DNA of 64,000 bases, taken from assembly GCF_001438845.1 (NCBI RefSeq), contig NZ_JQCL01000080.1, positions 224,073-288,072 on the forward strand, written 5' to 3'. The notes beneath the pieces were generated by a model that saw only the letters and a program-made list of their open reading frames with translations, was not told the DNA's origin and searched no databases. Numbering within the stretch: position 1 is the stretch's first letter; each line of letters begins with the position of its first letter. Positions 46,281 to 55,392 of this stretch are shown piece by piece. Origin of the DNA: Lactiplantibacillus xiangfangensis (GTDB lineage Bacteria > Bacillota > Bacilli > Lactobacillales > Lactobacillaceae). The translations under genes and the position numbers were made by a program.

Positions 46281-47624
46281 CTAACGCGACCAGACCATTC
46301 CAAGTAACGATAGTCCCGCCGTCACAATCATCGTGACTTGAAAACCACTCGCAAACGATTGGCCTGATAACTGGTAAAAGCTCACGACGGCGATCGCGGT
46401 TCCTAACGCCCCACCCAGTAAGCGAAAGACGTTATAAATCCCCGCGGCTTTGCCAATGGCCAGGTGCGGTACCGACCCAATAACGGCTTTTTGTAGGGCC
46501 GGCCCCGCCATGGATAACCCGACGCCCGCTAACATTAGTGGTAAGACTATCCACGCGTACGGTTTTTGCACAAAGCCCGCAATGAACAGGTAGCCGATGC
46601 CTTGAAACAGTAACCCTAATGTGGCAATCCGCTGTTCACCAAACCGATCGACCGCTTGGCCCGCAAACGGCGCCACGACAACCAACGTCCCCGTCCAAGG
46701 CAATAGTTCTAAGCCCGCGGTCAACGCGGTCGCACCTTGACGCGTCTGCAAATATTGGGGTAAGAAGAAAACGACCCCGTACATCGACCCGTAAAGACAA
46801 GCCGTAGCTAGGTTACCGCCCGTAAACCTTTTTTCGCGGAAAAAGGTCAGGGGAATCATCGGCGCCGCTTCGTGAGCTTGACGATAAATAAACCAGCCCC
46901 CACCAGCCAGACTGATTAGTCCAATCAATAACGGCCACTTGAGTTGGTCGAGTCCCGAGCCACTGGTGGTCGCTGACAACGCCCAAATCAGCCCCGTTGA
47001 CACACCAACCATCAACCCATTATCGATCAGATTAACCGGCTCGCTTTGACCATGACTCTCTGGTAAGTAACGGCCGGATAAGCAAATTGCTAGTAACCCG
47101 ATCGGCACGTTGATCCAAAAAATCCACTGCCAAGTAAACTGAGCGACAATCAGACCTCCCAGTGAAGGCCCAACGATCAATGCTAAGCCACCGATACCAC
47201 TCCAAATCCCCAACGCCCGGCCACGCTGACTAGCCGGTAACGTATGGGTCAGGATTGCCATTGACATGGGTGTCATGACGGAGGCCCCCAGACCTTCAAC
47301 GACACGTGCCAAGATGAGGCCGTTGATGTTAGTAGCTAGCGCACAAAACACGGATCCCAGCGTAAAGACTAATAGCCCCAAAATATAAATTCGCCGCCGA
47401 CCCCACCGTTCACCCAAAATTACACCAACTAGTAGCACCGCCGCAATGGTGATATTGTATGCGTTTAAGGCCCATTGGAGCGACCTGACCGAAATTTGAA
47501 ACTCCGTTCGAATTGCCGTTGAAGCCGTTGTCACGATCATGGCGTCCATCATCGCCATGAAAAAGCCCAGCGACGTCAGTGCCAGAACCCATTTAGACCG
47601 GTTAGGGTCACTTGCAATTGCCAT
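46281..47624 (-). CDS. DHA2-type MFS exporter under ArsR-type control
   Basis: A 447-residue, about fourteen-helix exporter with MMDAMIVTTASTAI in helix 1, WGRRRIYILG (motif A), ARVVEGLGASVMTPMSMAIL and IVGPSLGGLI (motif C). It probably exports a lipophilic toxic compound. A 28-base perfect palindrome lies upstream (47647-47674) and an ArsR gene is next on the same strand. The protein is shorter at the C-terminus than QacA. Confidence 0.88.
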   Translation of the reverse strand: MAIASDPNRSKWVLALTSLGFFMAMMDAMIVTTASTAIRTEFQISVRSLQWALNAYNITIAAVLLVGVILGERWGRRRIYILGLLVFTLGSVFCALATNINGLILARVVEGLGASVMTPMSMAILTHTLPASQRGRALGIWSGIGGLALIVGPSLGGLIVAQFTWQWIFWINVPIGLLAICLSGRYLPESHGQSEPVNLIDNGLMVGVSTGLIWALSATTSGSGLDQLKWPLLIGLISLAGGGWFIYRQAHEAAPMIPLTFFREKRFTGGNLATACLYGSMYGVVFFLPQYLQTRQGATALTAGLELLPWTGTLVVVAPFAGQAVDRFGEQRIATLGLLFQGIGYLFIAGFVQKPYAWIVLPLMLAGVGLSMAGPALQKAVIGSVPHLAIGKAAGIYNVFRLLGGALGTAIAVVSFYQLSGQSFASGFQVTMIVTAGLSLLGMVWSR

Positions 47625-47646
47625 TTTAAATTCCCCCTAGTGTCAA

Positions 47647-47674
47647 ATATAGTTCAAATATCTTTGAACTATAT
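47647..47674 (-). promoter_or_regulatory. Perfect palindromic operator upstream of the MFS exporter
   Basis: Arms of 12 bases (ATATAGTTCAAA and its exact complement) flank TATC. ArsR-type repressors bind such AT-rich 12-2/4-12 palindromes, and an ArsR gene lies 90 bases further up on the same strand. Confidence 0.75.
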
Positions 47675-47713
47675 AACCATATCATTCCAGTCATTCACTG
47701 ACAAGCTTCAACC

Positions 47714-47748
47714 TAAAAAAGAGTAGCCCTAAATTGGGCTACTCTTTG
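47714..47748 (-). terminator. Terminator after the ArsR gene
   Basis: AAAGAGTAGCCC pairs perfectly with GGGCTACTCTTT around six bases; TTTTT follows. Confidence 0.92.
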
Positions 47749-47764
47749 CTGGTCTATTGTGCAA

Positions 47765-48049
47765 TCAGTTTTGCCAGAAATGGGTTAGATAACGGTCAAA
47801 AGTCGACTGGTCTAACGCCACGTATTTTTCACGGGCCTCTTTACGGGCGGTGATCAAACCGGCCGCCTGCAAAATTTTAAAGTGATACGACCCCGAAGTC
47901 TTACCGATGTGCATGGCACGATCCACCTCACCACAAGAAACTTCGTGGTCAAGCTGATTCAAGTAACGAATAATTTCTAATCGCGTCGGGTCCGCCAACG
48001 CTTTAAAAATTTTGACTTGCGCTTCAATTGTCTCAGTTTGTTTTGTCAT
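47765..48049 (-). CDS. ArsR-family winged-helix repressor
   Basis: A 94-residue regulator with KIFKALADPTRLEIIRYLNQ and the recognition helix GKTSGSYHFKILQAAGLITA. It has just one cysteine (EVSCGEV), so classic thiol metal sensing (CxC) is absent and it may respond to organic ligands or a redox change. The nearby 28-base palindrome is the likely site, with the MFS exporter as target. Confidence 0.88.
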   Translation of the reverse strand: MTKQTETIEAQVKIFKALADPTRLEIIRYLNQLDHEVSCGEVDRAMHIGKTSGSYHFKILQAAGLITARKEAREKYVALDQSTFDRYLTHFWQN

Positions 48050-48107
48050 ACTTCTTATCCTACTAAAATTAGCCGTTTAAGCAAGTCTTTACGACTTGAT
48101 ATTAAGG

Positions 48108-48782
48108 TTACAGTTCATTCAGTAACAGTTTGGCAACTGCCCGTACGGAAAATGGATTTTGCCCCGTCAATAACCGACCATCTTTAACCGCGTACTCGCT
48201 GTAAAAACGCTTCTTCATAAAATGCGCGCCGTGAGCTTCGGCGACTTGCTGATTCAAAAATGGGACGACCGCCTTCTTCCCAGCAATTCTTTCTTCAGCC
48301 GTCGTAAAACCGGTAATCCGCTTACCCGCAATCAGGTACCGTCCCTGCGCGTCTTTTAAATTCAACAACCCGGCAATTCCGTGACACACCGAGCTAATGT
48401 AGCCGCCGTTATCATAGATTGCCATGGCTATCCGTTGCAAGTTAGGGTCATTCGGAAAATCCCACATGACCCCGTGACCGCCCGTGTAGTAAATAGCAGC
48501 ATAATCACTGGGGGTTACTTGATCTGGTCGCAACGTATCCTTCAACGCCCGTTCAATAAAATCAGAATCCTCATAAACGCGCATAATAGCCTCGTCCGTA
48601 TACTTCATACTTCGCGGGTCTAGTGGAACGAACCCGCCCTTAGGACTCACGTAATCAACCGCGATTCCTGCCTGATTCATTTCATCCACAAACTCAGCCG
48701 CTTCGCCTAACCACAAACCAGTCGGGTCCGTTGTTCCTTGATAGCGCGTCACGTTCGTTTCAACCAACAATACTTTTTTCAT
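48108..48782 (-). CDS. DJ-1/PfpI family protein (Hsp31-like)
   Basis: A 224-residue protein with the class I amidotransferase-like fold: YYTGGHGVMWDFP, then the nucleophile elbow SSVCHGIAGLLN with Cys followed by His, and the FTTAEER loop. Hsp31-like members act as glyoxalases (methylglyoxal to lactate) or deglycases/chaperones; the exact role here is not clear. ATG at 48782. Confidence 0.87.
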   Translation of the reverse strand: MKKVLLVETNVTRYQGTTDPTGLWLGEAAEFVDEMNQAGIAVDYVSPKGGFVPLDPRSMKYTDEAIMRVYEDSDFIERALKDTLRPDQVTPSDYAAIYYTGGHGVMWDFPNDPNLQRIAMAIYDNGGYISSVCHGIAGLLNLKDAQGRYLIAGKRITGFTTAEERIAGKKAVVPFLNQQVAEAHGAHFMKKRFYSEYAVKDGRLLTGQNPFSVRAVAKLLLNEL

Positions 48783-49064
48783 TATTTGCTCATCGCTCCA
48801 ATCTCTTCTACAGTGGCATCAAATATGTGCCGTAACCGTTCTAGCATCGTCATATCCTGCACGAGGAAATTACCTTGTAGCAGACAATTTTAATTCGTCA
48901 CAATCGACCATACTAGCTCTCTGTTCAATATTTTAAACTATCCGATGCCTTAGTAGTCAACCAAAGTCCCTTGGAAATTCAGCCTCTAAAACGGCACATC
49001 AAAAAAGCACCCCCAATCACCTCTCATACTAAGAGTTGATCAAGGATACTTCAATTTTTGAAGC

Positions 49065-50570
49065 CTAATTGGTTTTACTAATCAGCTCCATGGCCGCGTC
49101 GTACGCTTTGTCATTGTCACTAATTTTAGTTGCGAGTTCCGTTTCAATCTTGGCTAACGTCTGCTTGTCGACTTTGCCAGTAGCTGTCAGCTTAGCGTGT
49201 TTCTGATAAGCCTTGACCGCCGTCGTCGTTGAAGGCCCAAAGTAGCCGTTTGCACTGCCCTTAAAGTAACCTAACGCTTTCAAGTATTGCTGGAACGTCT
49301 TGACGTTCGGGTTAACTTTATCGGCGGCTAAGTCGCTCAACTTGCTGACAATCGTCAAACTAGCGTAGCTTGGTTCGTCTGCCTTAACGTCAGGAGTTAA
49401 GCCCTTCTTGTTGATCCAAGTGCCATTCGGTGTTAACCATTTAGCAACCGTGATCTTCATTTCGGTCTTATCGCTAAAGGAAGTGACCGTCTGAACGGTT
49501 CCCTTACCGTAAGACTTAGAACCAACGAGTTTCACGCCAGCGGACTGGTGCAAGGCTGCGGAGAAAATCTCAGCGGCTGAAGCACTCCCACCGTCAATCA
49601 GTACGGTCGTCGGTTTCGTTTCCTTAAAACCACCGTCGTACTTCTTGCCAGCAACGTACTTTTCAGCGGAACCATCACGTTCTTGAACTTGCATAATGGT
49701 CTTGCCGTCCTTGATAAAGATGGACGCCATCTTCAACGCCGCCGTCATCAAACCACCAGGGTTGCCCCGCATATCAATGACCAGCTTCTTAGCGCCCTTC
49801 TTATCGAGAGCCTTTAACGCCGTCTTAAATTCCTTAGCGGTATCCGTCGAGAAGGTCGAAACGGTAATGTACCCGATCTTCTTTTTGCCACCGACAATTT
49901 TATAATTAACGGTCGTCACAGGAATCTTCGCCCGTTTCAACGTGACGTCAAAATTGGACGTGCCCCGCTGAATCGTCAGCTTAACCTTGGTGCCAACCTT
50001 GCCACGCATCATGTTCACGGCTTCGGTCAGCGTCTTACCAGCAACCGACTTACCGTCGACCGCTTTAATCACGTCTTTCGGCTTTAAGCCAGCCTTTTTC
50101 GCTGGTGTCTTAGCGATTGGTGAAATGATCTGAACGTAACTCCCAGATTTTTGGACCTGAGCGCCGATTCCAGAAAACGAGCTGTCAATCGTGTCGTTCA
50201 AGCTCTCCGTCTCACTCTTATCCATATATTCAGAGAACTTGTCGCCAAGCGAATTGACCATCCCGTTAATCGCACCGTTAGCCAATTTATTCGCATTGAC
50301 TGGTTGGTAATAGTTTTCACTGATGGTCGAATACACTGACTGGATCTTCTTCATGGCCTGATTGGTCTGTTGCATGCTGCTCAGTTGTTGATTAACGATC
50401 CGCCCAATGAACCAATACGTGCCGCCAACCCCAATTGCGAGTGCGGCCACGACTGAAATGATATAAGTCCATAGACCCACGCGCCGTTTTTGACGGGGGG
50501 CCTTCTTTTTGATATGCGAATTAGTTGGTTTCTTCTCCGCGTCCGTGTGCTGCTTTGGTTCCTCTGGCAT
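49065..50570 (-). CDS. ctpA: S41 carboxy-terminal processing peptidase
   Basis: A 501-residue protein: a TM anchor near 33-55, a PDZ domain at about 115-195 (GIGAQVQKSGSYVQIISPIA), the S41 peptidase with MRGNPGGLM and the GGSASAAEI catalytic Ser plus SYGKGTVQT Lys, and a C-terminal peptidoglycan-binding domain at about 410-475. It cuts C-terminal ends of surface proteins. It follows yozE by 30 bases; the two are probably co-transcribed. Confidence 0.93.
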   Translation of the reverse strand: MPEEPKQHTDAEKKPTNSHIKKKAPRQKRRVGLWTYIISVVAALAIGVGGTYWFIGRIVNQQLSSMQQTNQAMKKIQSVYSTISENYYQPVNANKLANGAINGMVNSLGDKFSEYMDKSETESLNDTIDSSFSGIGAQVQKSGSYVQIISPIAKTPAKKAGLKPKDVIKAVDGKSVAGKTLTEAVNMMRGKVGTKVKLTIQRGTSNFDVTLKRAKIPVTTVNYKIVGGKKKIGYITVSTFSTDTAKEFKTALKALDKKGAKKLVIDMRGNPGGLMTAALKMASIFIKDGKTIMQVQERDGSAEKYVAGKKYDGGFKETKPTTVLIDGGSASAAEIFSAALHQSAGVKLVGSKSYGKGTVQTVTSFSDKTEMKITVAKWLTPNGTWINKKGLTPDVKADEPSYASLTIVSKLSDLAADKVNPNVKTFQQYLKALGYFKGSANGYFGPSTTTAVKAYQKHAKLTATGKVDKQTLAKIETELATKISDNDKAYDAAMELISKTN

Positions 50571-50600
50571 ACCGAACTTCCTCTTTCCTACGAATTAAGC

Positions 50601-50822
50601 TTAGGCTTCGCTAGCTAAATAGGCCTGCCACGCTTCGTCAAAAATCGTCATCGTTGGCAAGTAGCCCGCATTGAGTTCCAAGTACTGCGAAACTTCGTGA
50701 AAGTCCTGACTTTGCTTCGGAAACGACTGATCGAAAAACGCGTTGTTGGCAAATTCAGCTACCGATGCGGTACTGTCTGGATTGCGTTGCGTCATTAAAT
50801 ATTGATAAAACGTTTTATGCAT
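50601..50822 (-). CDS. yozE: YozE family protein
   Basis: A 73-residue YozE_SAM_like protein ([36 protein letters not shown]). Its start ATG has only a weak AGG site. In B. subtilis and lactobacilli yozE follows ypmS; here a TnpB element separates them. A divergent paralogue is at 23540-23740. Confidence 0.8.
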   Translation of the reverse strand: MHKTFYQYLMTQRNPDSTASVAEFANNAFFDQSFPKQSQDFHEVSQYLELNAGYLPTMTIFDEAWQAYLASEA

Positions 50823-50879
50823 GGTGCCTGCTATGCAAAATATGGAGAAATGTTAAAAATCATTGCTGATCTCTACATT

Positions 50880-51025
50880 TAGAAAGGTTACATATTTCCT
50901 TTCCTTATCTTTGCTTGCTACCGTTATGTCGCCGGTATTCCGATATTCCGCTTGGGAGTAATCACATTGACCAACTATGACAGCTTAAGGACTTAGCCAG
51001 CCCCGTTTAGCTTTTATTTTTAGAT
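50880..51025 (-). ncRNA. Candidate omegaRNA (right end) of TnpB
   Basis: The 140 bases after the tnpB stop, read on the minus strand, hold GGGGCTGGCTAAGTCC followed by paired GGAATATCGGAATACCGG-type segments, then the end hairpin. In TnpB systems the guide RNA overlaps the 3' end of tnpB and its guide comes from just beyond the right end. I infer this from position; no model was scored. Confidence 0.55.
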
Positions 51026-52168
51026 TAAATCTAGTAAATTAGCAACGGCATTTTCATCACGGTCTAGTATTGCGCCACAGCCATAACAAACATATTCATT
51101 ATGCTTAGTCTGATGTGATGCATTACCTTGTAAAGTGATTTTGTCGCTCCCAGATTTGATACGGCCACATTTTGAACACCACTGCGTTGAAGGGTATTGG
51201 CTATCCGCAAGTATCAGCTCTTTATCGTACCACTTACACTTATAGCTTAACGTTTGTCGAAAGTAACCAAACATTGACCGCTGTAAGCCTTTAGAAGCAA
51301 CGTGGCTCATCTGCATAACTTTGACGGACAAGTCTTCAATTACGATTTTGTCGTAATCATTAACAAGTTTCGTCGTAAATTTTTGCATGATGTCGTGTTG
51401 GATATTGGCAACTTTGCAATAATCACGCTGCAATTTGGCTCTCATTACACCATAATTATTACTTTTAGTTGCCTTTTTCCTATTCACAACTCGTTTATGA
51501 GCTAATTGCTTTTGGTAAAATTTAATCCGCTGATACAACTTACGCAACCGCTTTGGCAACGTATCAATAATGCCATCCGTGTAATTCAAATGGCCAACAT
51601 TTACATCAACAGCTGACCTATCACCAGTTTTTGGCTTGGTATCAAGTTCAACTTCAAAGGGAAGACTAGCCCAGTATTTCCCATTTTCACGATAAATACT
51701 GGCCACCTTCAGCACACCTGACAAATCAGTATGCTTACTAATCGTGATGTCATACCAATCTCTGGTGCCACGTGGCTTGTCCAATCGAAGCTTACCAGCA
51801 ACAATTTTAGCTCGGTCAGTTTTAAAGCCTTGCCGGGCAGCCTTTTTCGACTTAAATGTTGGTTTGCCCCAGTCAGGTTGCGCTTTATCAAAAAAATTCT
51901 TCCAAGCATTTCCCAAATCAGTAATCGCTAACTGCAAGGTACGTGCTGATAACTCGTACTGCCAATCAGCTTTATTCGCAACTAATTCATTCCGAACTGA
52001 GTAAAAACTGGGACCGGGACTATTGGAATCAAGTGTATATAAATCATACATGTCGTTCCAAGTAGCCAGCCCCTCGTTCCAGCAGTATCGCCGATAATCA
52101 CAAAGGCTATCGAGCACTTTTTTCATATGACGGTTGGGATAAATTCTTACTTTTTGTGTTCGAATCAT
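51020..52168 (-). CDS. tnpB: TnpB RNA-guided nuclease
   Basis: A 382-residue protein. It has the N-terminal RTQKVRIYPNR start and the RuvC parts: Asp in AVDVNVGHL, Glu in IVIEDLSVK and Asp in DRDENAVANLL, with a zinc ribbon (CSKCG...CYGCG) between. All three catalytic residues are present, so an active nuclease is likely. TnpB with its omegaRNA cuts DNA at a TAM-adjacent target, which retains the element at its site. The ATG at 52168 lies eight bases after GGGGG. Confidence 0.92.
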   Translation of the reverse strand: MIRTQKVRIYPNRHMKKVLDSLCDYRRYCWNEGLATWNDMYDLYTLDSNSPGPSFYSVRNELVANKADWQYELSARTLQLAITDLGNAWKNFFDKAQPDWGKPTFKSKKAARQGFKTDRAKIVAGKLRLDKPRGTRDWYDITISKHTDLSGVLKVASIYRENGKYWASLPFEVELDTKPKTGDRSAVDVNVGHLNYTDGIIDTLPKRLRKLYQRIKFYQKQLAHKRVVNRKKATKSNNYGVMRAKLQRDYCKVANIQHDIMQKFTTKLVNDYDKIVIEDLSVKVMQMSHVASKGLQRSMFGYFRQTLSYKCKWYDKELILADSQYPSTQWCSKCGRIKSGSDKITLQGNASHQTKHNEYVCYGCGAILDRDENAVANLLDLI

Positions 52169-52478
52169 CAGCATCGCCCCCACCAAATCAGTTTCATTTT
52201 CAGCTTATAATCACACTTCTCATTATAATTTAGGCTGTTGCCAATGTCAGTGATTTGACCATCAAGAATGGTTACCTTGATCTAAATAACACTACTTTTA
52301 TTTGAAAAACGCGTATTGAAAGTTTTTACTTTTTACAGTGTGCAAACCATGATGCTATATCGCTAGATTTAATCATTACCAAGCTCGCCACCTCCATATT
52401 TACTTTCTATGGGGAGCTTAGAATTCTTTTCTACATAGTTCTATACTTCTCTATATTTTAGTAATGAGTAACCTCCTC

Positions 52479-53129
52479 TTAATTACTGCTACTTGGAATG
52501 TGCATTTCAAATTTGAACCGGTTATTCTTCAAGTCGACTTGATCGACGCTGTAGCGAACGTCGTGCTTACCGACTAGCTTGTTCAAATATAAATTAATGG
52601 TCTTGGTTTTCGCACTCAGCTTGACCCAACTTGGAATCTTGTAATTATTATTAATGTAATTGATCACAAAACTGATTGGGATCGACATCGTTCCCACGGA
52701 TAACTTCGTCGCCTTCAGCGAAATGTTCCCATCGTCAATGACACTTGGTTGCATCGTGATGACAAACGACACGTTTTGCCCTAGAACCTTGGTAATCCCA
52801 AGTAAGTAGGCTGCGTCTTCACGAACGACAAAGCGGTACTTCATGTCCTGACCCTTTTGGAGGTCTGCTAAGTAGTAGCTCGCTAAGGCGTTTAGTTGTT
52901 GCCGGTTCATTTCAATCGGCACACTAGCTGCGTCGGTACGACTCGTCTTCGTGATAGTCGTTGCTTCGTCCGACGAGCGTAGCATTTGCGTACCCATGTA
53001 AGCGCCCGTCCCAACAACTAGCGCAATCAAAATGATGGCGACCCATTTCCAAGGGTTAAACGGTCCCTTTTGTTTCGGCGTTTTAACCCGGGGTGTCGCG
53101 GTTGCTTTACTACGTTGTGCTTCCCGCAT
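52479..53129 (-). CDS. ypmS: YpmS family (DUF2140) membrane-anchored protein
   Basis: A 216-residue protein with one TM helix near residues 28-48 after a basic N-terminus and an outer beta domain (VSFVITMQPSVIDDGNISLK, KIPSWVKLSAK, HVPSSSN-like end). The family lies next to ypmR in B. subtilis, as here with a 12-base gap. Role unknown; possibly envelope homeostasis. Confidence 0.85.
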   Translation of the reverse strand: MREAQRSKATATPRVKTPKQKGPFNPWKWVAIILIALVVGTGAYMGTQMLRSSDEATTITKTSRTDAASVPIEMNRQQLNALASYYLADLQKGQDMKYRFVVREDAAYLLGITKVLGQNVSFVITMQPSVIDDGNISLKATKLSVGTMSIPISFVINYINNNYKIPSWVKLSAKTKTINLYLNKLVGKHDVRYSVDQVDLKNNRFKFEMHIPSSSN

Positions 53130-53141
53130 GACATAACCTCC

Positions 53142-54083
53142 TTATTTCTTTAATAACCAGCTATTATGTGCCAGCATCGTTTGATAGAGCTTATTTGTAA
53201 AGATTCGGTAACCCTTTTTGTTAGGGTGGAAATTATCACTCTTAGAAATCAAATTGTTCGTCTTGCTTTCAGCTGACAAGGCGTTCGTAATGGCCGCGGT
53301 ACTAGCCAAACTCGTTAACGTCGTATCGGAAGCGGCCTTTTTAAGCTTATTAATTTCCGCCGCGGTCTTGTACTGCCCGTGTGACATGGTCGTATTGATA
53401 TCCATGAAATAGGCGTGGTTATACTGGCTGACCGTCGTCTTAGTCTGGTCGTTCCACTGACGGACGTATTGATCAATTGAGGTGACATTTGGAAAGTTCA
53501 CATAAACTGGATTATAGATGCTAAAAACAAATAGTGACGCGGATTTATTCAAACTTTGTAATTTATTAAACAACGTCGTCAGTTTTTTCGCATAGACCGT
53601 TTGGGCTTTCGCCACGGTCGCATTGTTTTTCGATGTATTGTTAGACGTAATGGAGCCTTCAAGCGTCTGCAACAAGTCGTTCCCACCAACCGTGACCGTG
53701 ATCACATCGGCGTGAGCAATTTTTTGTTGTAACGTTTTGGACTTATTGATACGTGCTAAAATCTGATCACTACGGTCGCCAGACTTACCGGCGTTGGTCG
53801 TGGCCACTTTCAAGTGCTGCTTACTAGTTAAGGTCTGCTTGATCTGACCCACGTAGCCGCCCTCAGCTTCATCACCGACCCCTTCAGTCAACGAATCACC
53901 GACCGCAACGAGTTGAATCGAGCGTTTGTGTGGCGTTTTCTGCCTGGCCGTTTTACTCGTCTTATTAGTTGGCGACTTGGCCGTAGATTGGGGGTGCATT
54001 AAATAGTTGACCCCGAAAAAGACGGCTCCGGCCAACACCGCAACGATTAGGACGACTTTTACGGTTTCCCAAATTTTTGACAT
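53142..54083 (-). CDS. ypmR: SGNH/GDSL lipase-esterase (YpmR-like)
   Basis: A 313-residue protein. TM anchor near 10-30, then the SGNH hydrolase: VAVGDSLTEGVGDE (block I, catalytic Ser), GKSGDRSDQ (block II), VTVGGNDLL (block III) and DNFHPNKKGYR (block V, Asp and His). The active site is outside the cell. ATG 54083 is eight bases after GAGGGG. Possible substrates are lipids or acylated cell-wall polymers. Confidence 0.9.
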   Translation of the reverse strand: MSKIWETVKVVLIVAVLAGAVFFGVNYLMHPQSTAKSPTNKTSKTARQKTPHKRSIQLVAVGDSLTEGVGDEAEGGYVGQIKQTLTSKQHLKVATTNAGKSGDRSDQILARINKSKTLQQKIAHADVITVTVGGNDLLQTLEGSITSNNTSKNNATVAKAQTVYAKKLTTLFNKLQSLNKSASLFVFSIYNPVYVNFPNVTSIDQYVRQWNDQTKTTVSQYNHAYFMDINTTMSHGQYKTAAEINKLKKAASDTTLTSLASTAAITNALSAESKTNNLISKSDNFHPNKKGYRIFTNKLYQTMLAHNSWLLKK

Positions 54084-54201
54084 TGGCAAAACCCCTCTCA
54101 ATTGAAATTTTCAGATTTTTATTAAATATTTACACGACATACATTAAAGTAATACTGGTCTCTACATCGCTTCGCCTAAACAAATTAATATTTAGCCGCA
54201 G

Positions 54202-54365
54202 GGTGAGCATGATGAACCTGCTGTGTGAGTGGTGTTAAAACGGTGCTTTTCCGTTTTTTACAGCACCGACGTCTTGAAAGACGTGAACTTTCGGCTTTCA
54301 AGCGAGGACCAAGACGGGCCTCAGGCTTGGACCGGTCGCCACAGCAGGTGAAATCATGCTCAACC
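54202..54365. ncRNA. Large structured intergenic element
   Basis: Outer arms GAGCATGAT and CCTGCTGTG pair with CACAGCAGG and ATCATGCTC near the two ends, giving a 160-base closed stem. Inside are smaller hairpins: GGTGC/GCACC, ACGTCTT/AAGACGT and GGACCAAG/CTTGGACC. There is no T-tract at either end. It lies between the degV terminator and ypmR and may be a ypmR leader, an independent RNA or a dispersed genomic repeat. The strand is undecided. Confidence 0.55.
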
Positions 54366-54400
54366 GGAGGCGGGTAAGTAAATCCACTTTAACTGATAAG

Positions 54401-54432
54401 AAAAAGGGGCGCTACTTGGCGTCCCCCATGTT
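54401..54432 (-). terminator. Terminator after degV
   Basis: On the minus strand GGGG-CGC pairs with GCG-CCCC (one unpaired A), followed by TTTTTCTT. Confidence 0.75.
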
Positions 54433-54435
54433 TTT

Positions 54436-55287
54436 TTAAGCTGGTGTTTGCGTGTGGTATTCCACGGCAAAGGCCCCGGGGCCACCATGCGTTGCAATGA
54501 TTGGCACCGTCGGTTGGACACTGACTTTGAGGCTTGGTAACGCAGCCTGCAAGCGGGCTTTATATTCTTCAACCCGTTCAGTTGCGCCTACGTGCGAAAT
54601 CGCGACTTCAACCACGTTAGGTGTGGCGATAATGTCGTCGAGCACTTTGTCAAAGAATTTATTGATTGCTTTAACGCCCCGGCCCTTCATCTTCACGTCT
54701 AGGTCCCCGTTGTCGACTTCAAGGGCAATCTTGACGTTCAATAAGGTACTGATGGCACCGGTCAAACGACTGATCCGTCCACCGGCTACTAAGTTATTTA
54801 AAGTCATCACACCCATGAACAACTTGGTGTGTTCTTGAGTCAGATGCACAGCGTCGATGACGGCTTGTTTATCCGCCCCAGCCTGTGCGAGTTTTGCGGC
54901 CGTCACAACTTGAAATGACATTGCCCGGTCCGTTGTTTTAGCGTCAATCACCGTGACGTCGGTTTTTGAAATTGACGCTGCTTGTTCAGCCGTGTGAACC
55001 GTTCCCGAAATTGCTTCGAGCATGTTGATGCAGACGACACTACTACCATCCGCACCCAACTTATCAAAAGTTTCAATAAACGTTCCTAATGCTGGTTGAC
55101 TCGTCTTTGGCAACGATTTAGCAGTTGCCATCTTGCTAATGAACTCTTCACGCGTGATCGTTTCGTCTTCCACGTAAATAGTGCCATCGATCATGACGGT
55201 TAACGGAATCACGGTAATATCGTACTTTTGAACCTCTTCGTCCGTTAAATTTGCCGAAGAATCGGTCACAATCTTGATTTTCGTCAT
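54436..55287 (-). CDS. degV: DegV family fatty-acid-binding protein
   Basis: A 283-residue DegV protein: IKIVTDSSANLTDEEVQKY at the start, then TSQPALGTF and GGRISRLTGAIS. DegV/FakB proteins hold fatty acids for the kinase FakA, which supplies acyl phosphate to PlsX/PlsY. ATG 55287 was chosen from the family start; an upstream TTG at 55335 lies too close to a TATACT promoter element. Confidence 0.87.
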   Translation of the reverse strand: MTKIKIVTDSSANLTDEEVQKYDITVIPLTVMIDGTIYVEDETITREEFISKMATAKSLPKTSQPALGTFIETFDKLGADGSSVVCINMLEAISGTVHTAEQAASISKTDVTVIDAKTTDRAMSFQVVTAAKLAQAGADKQAVIDAVHLTQEHTKLFMGVMTLNNLVAGGRISRLTGAISTLLNVKIALEVDNGDLDVKMKGRGVKAINKFFDKVLDDIIATPNVVEVAISHVGATERVEEYKARLQAALPSLKVSVQPTVPIIATHGGPGAFAVEYHTQTPA

Positions 55288-55392
55288 ACTTTGCCACGCT
55301 TTCTTATGGTTGTAAAGGTTCTCCAACCGTTTCAATAAATTAATGCTTTTAGTATAGCAGAAATAACCATTAGTTTCACTGTTCGAACCGAA

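Larger units (their letters stand above)
50850..52440 (-). mobile_element. Solitary TnpB element (IS200/IS605-type), without TnpA
   Basis: A TnpB gene with flanking non-coding ends lies between yozE and ypmS, genes that are normally adjacent. Hairpins at both ends (GAAAGG/CCTTTC near 50882-50904 and a CTCC-CATA/TATGGAG stem near 52385-52415) may be the transposition ends. No TnpA gene is present, so movement would need a transposase in trans. Ends are approximate. Confidence 0.65.

Noticed and set aside
48783-49064. Small gene or terminator downstream of ctpA
   Set aside because: A short CTCT/AGAG hairpin is present, but pairing is too weak and no frame has a ribosome site.
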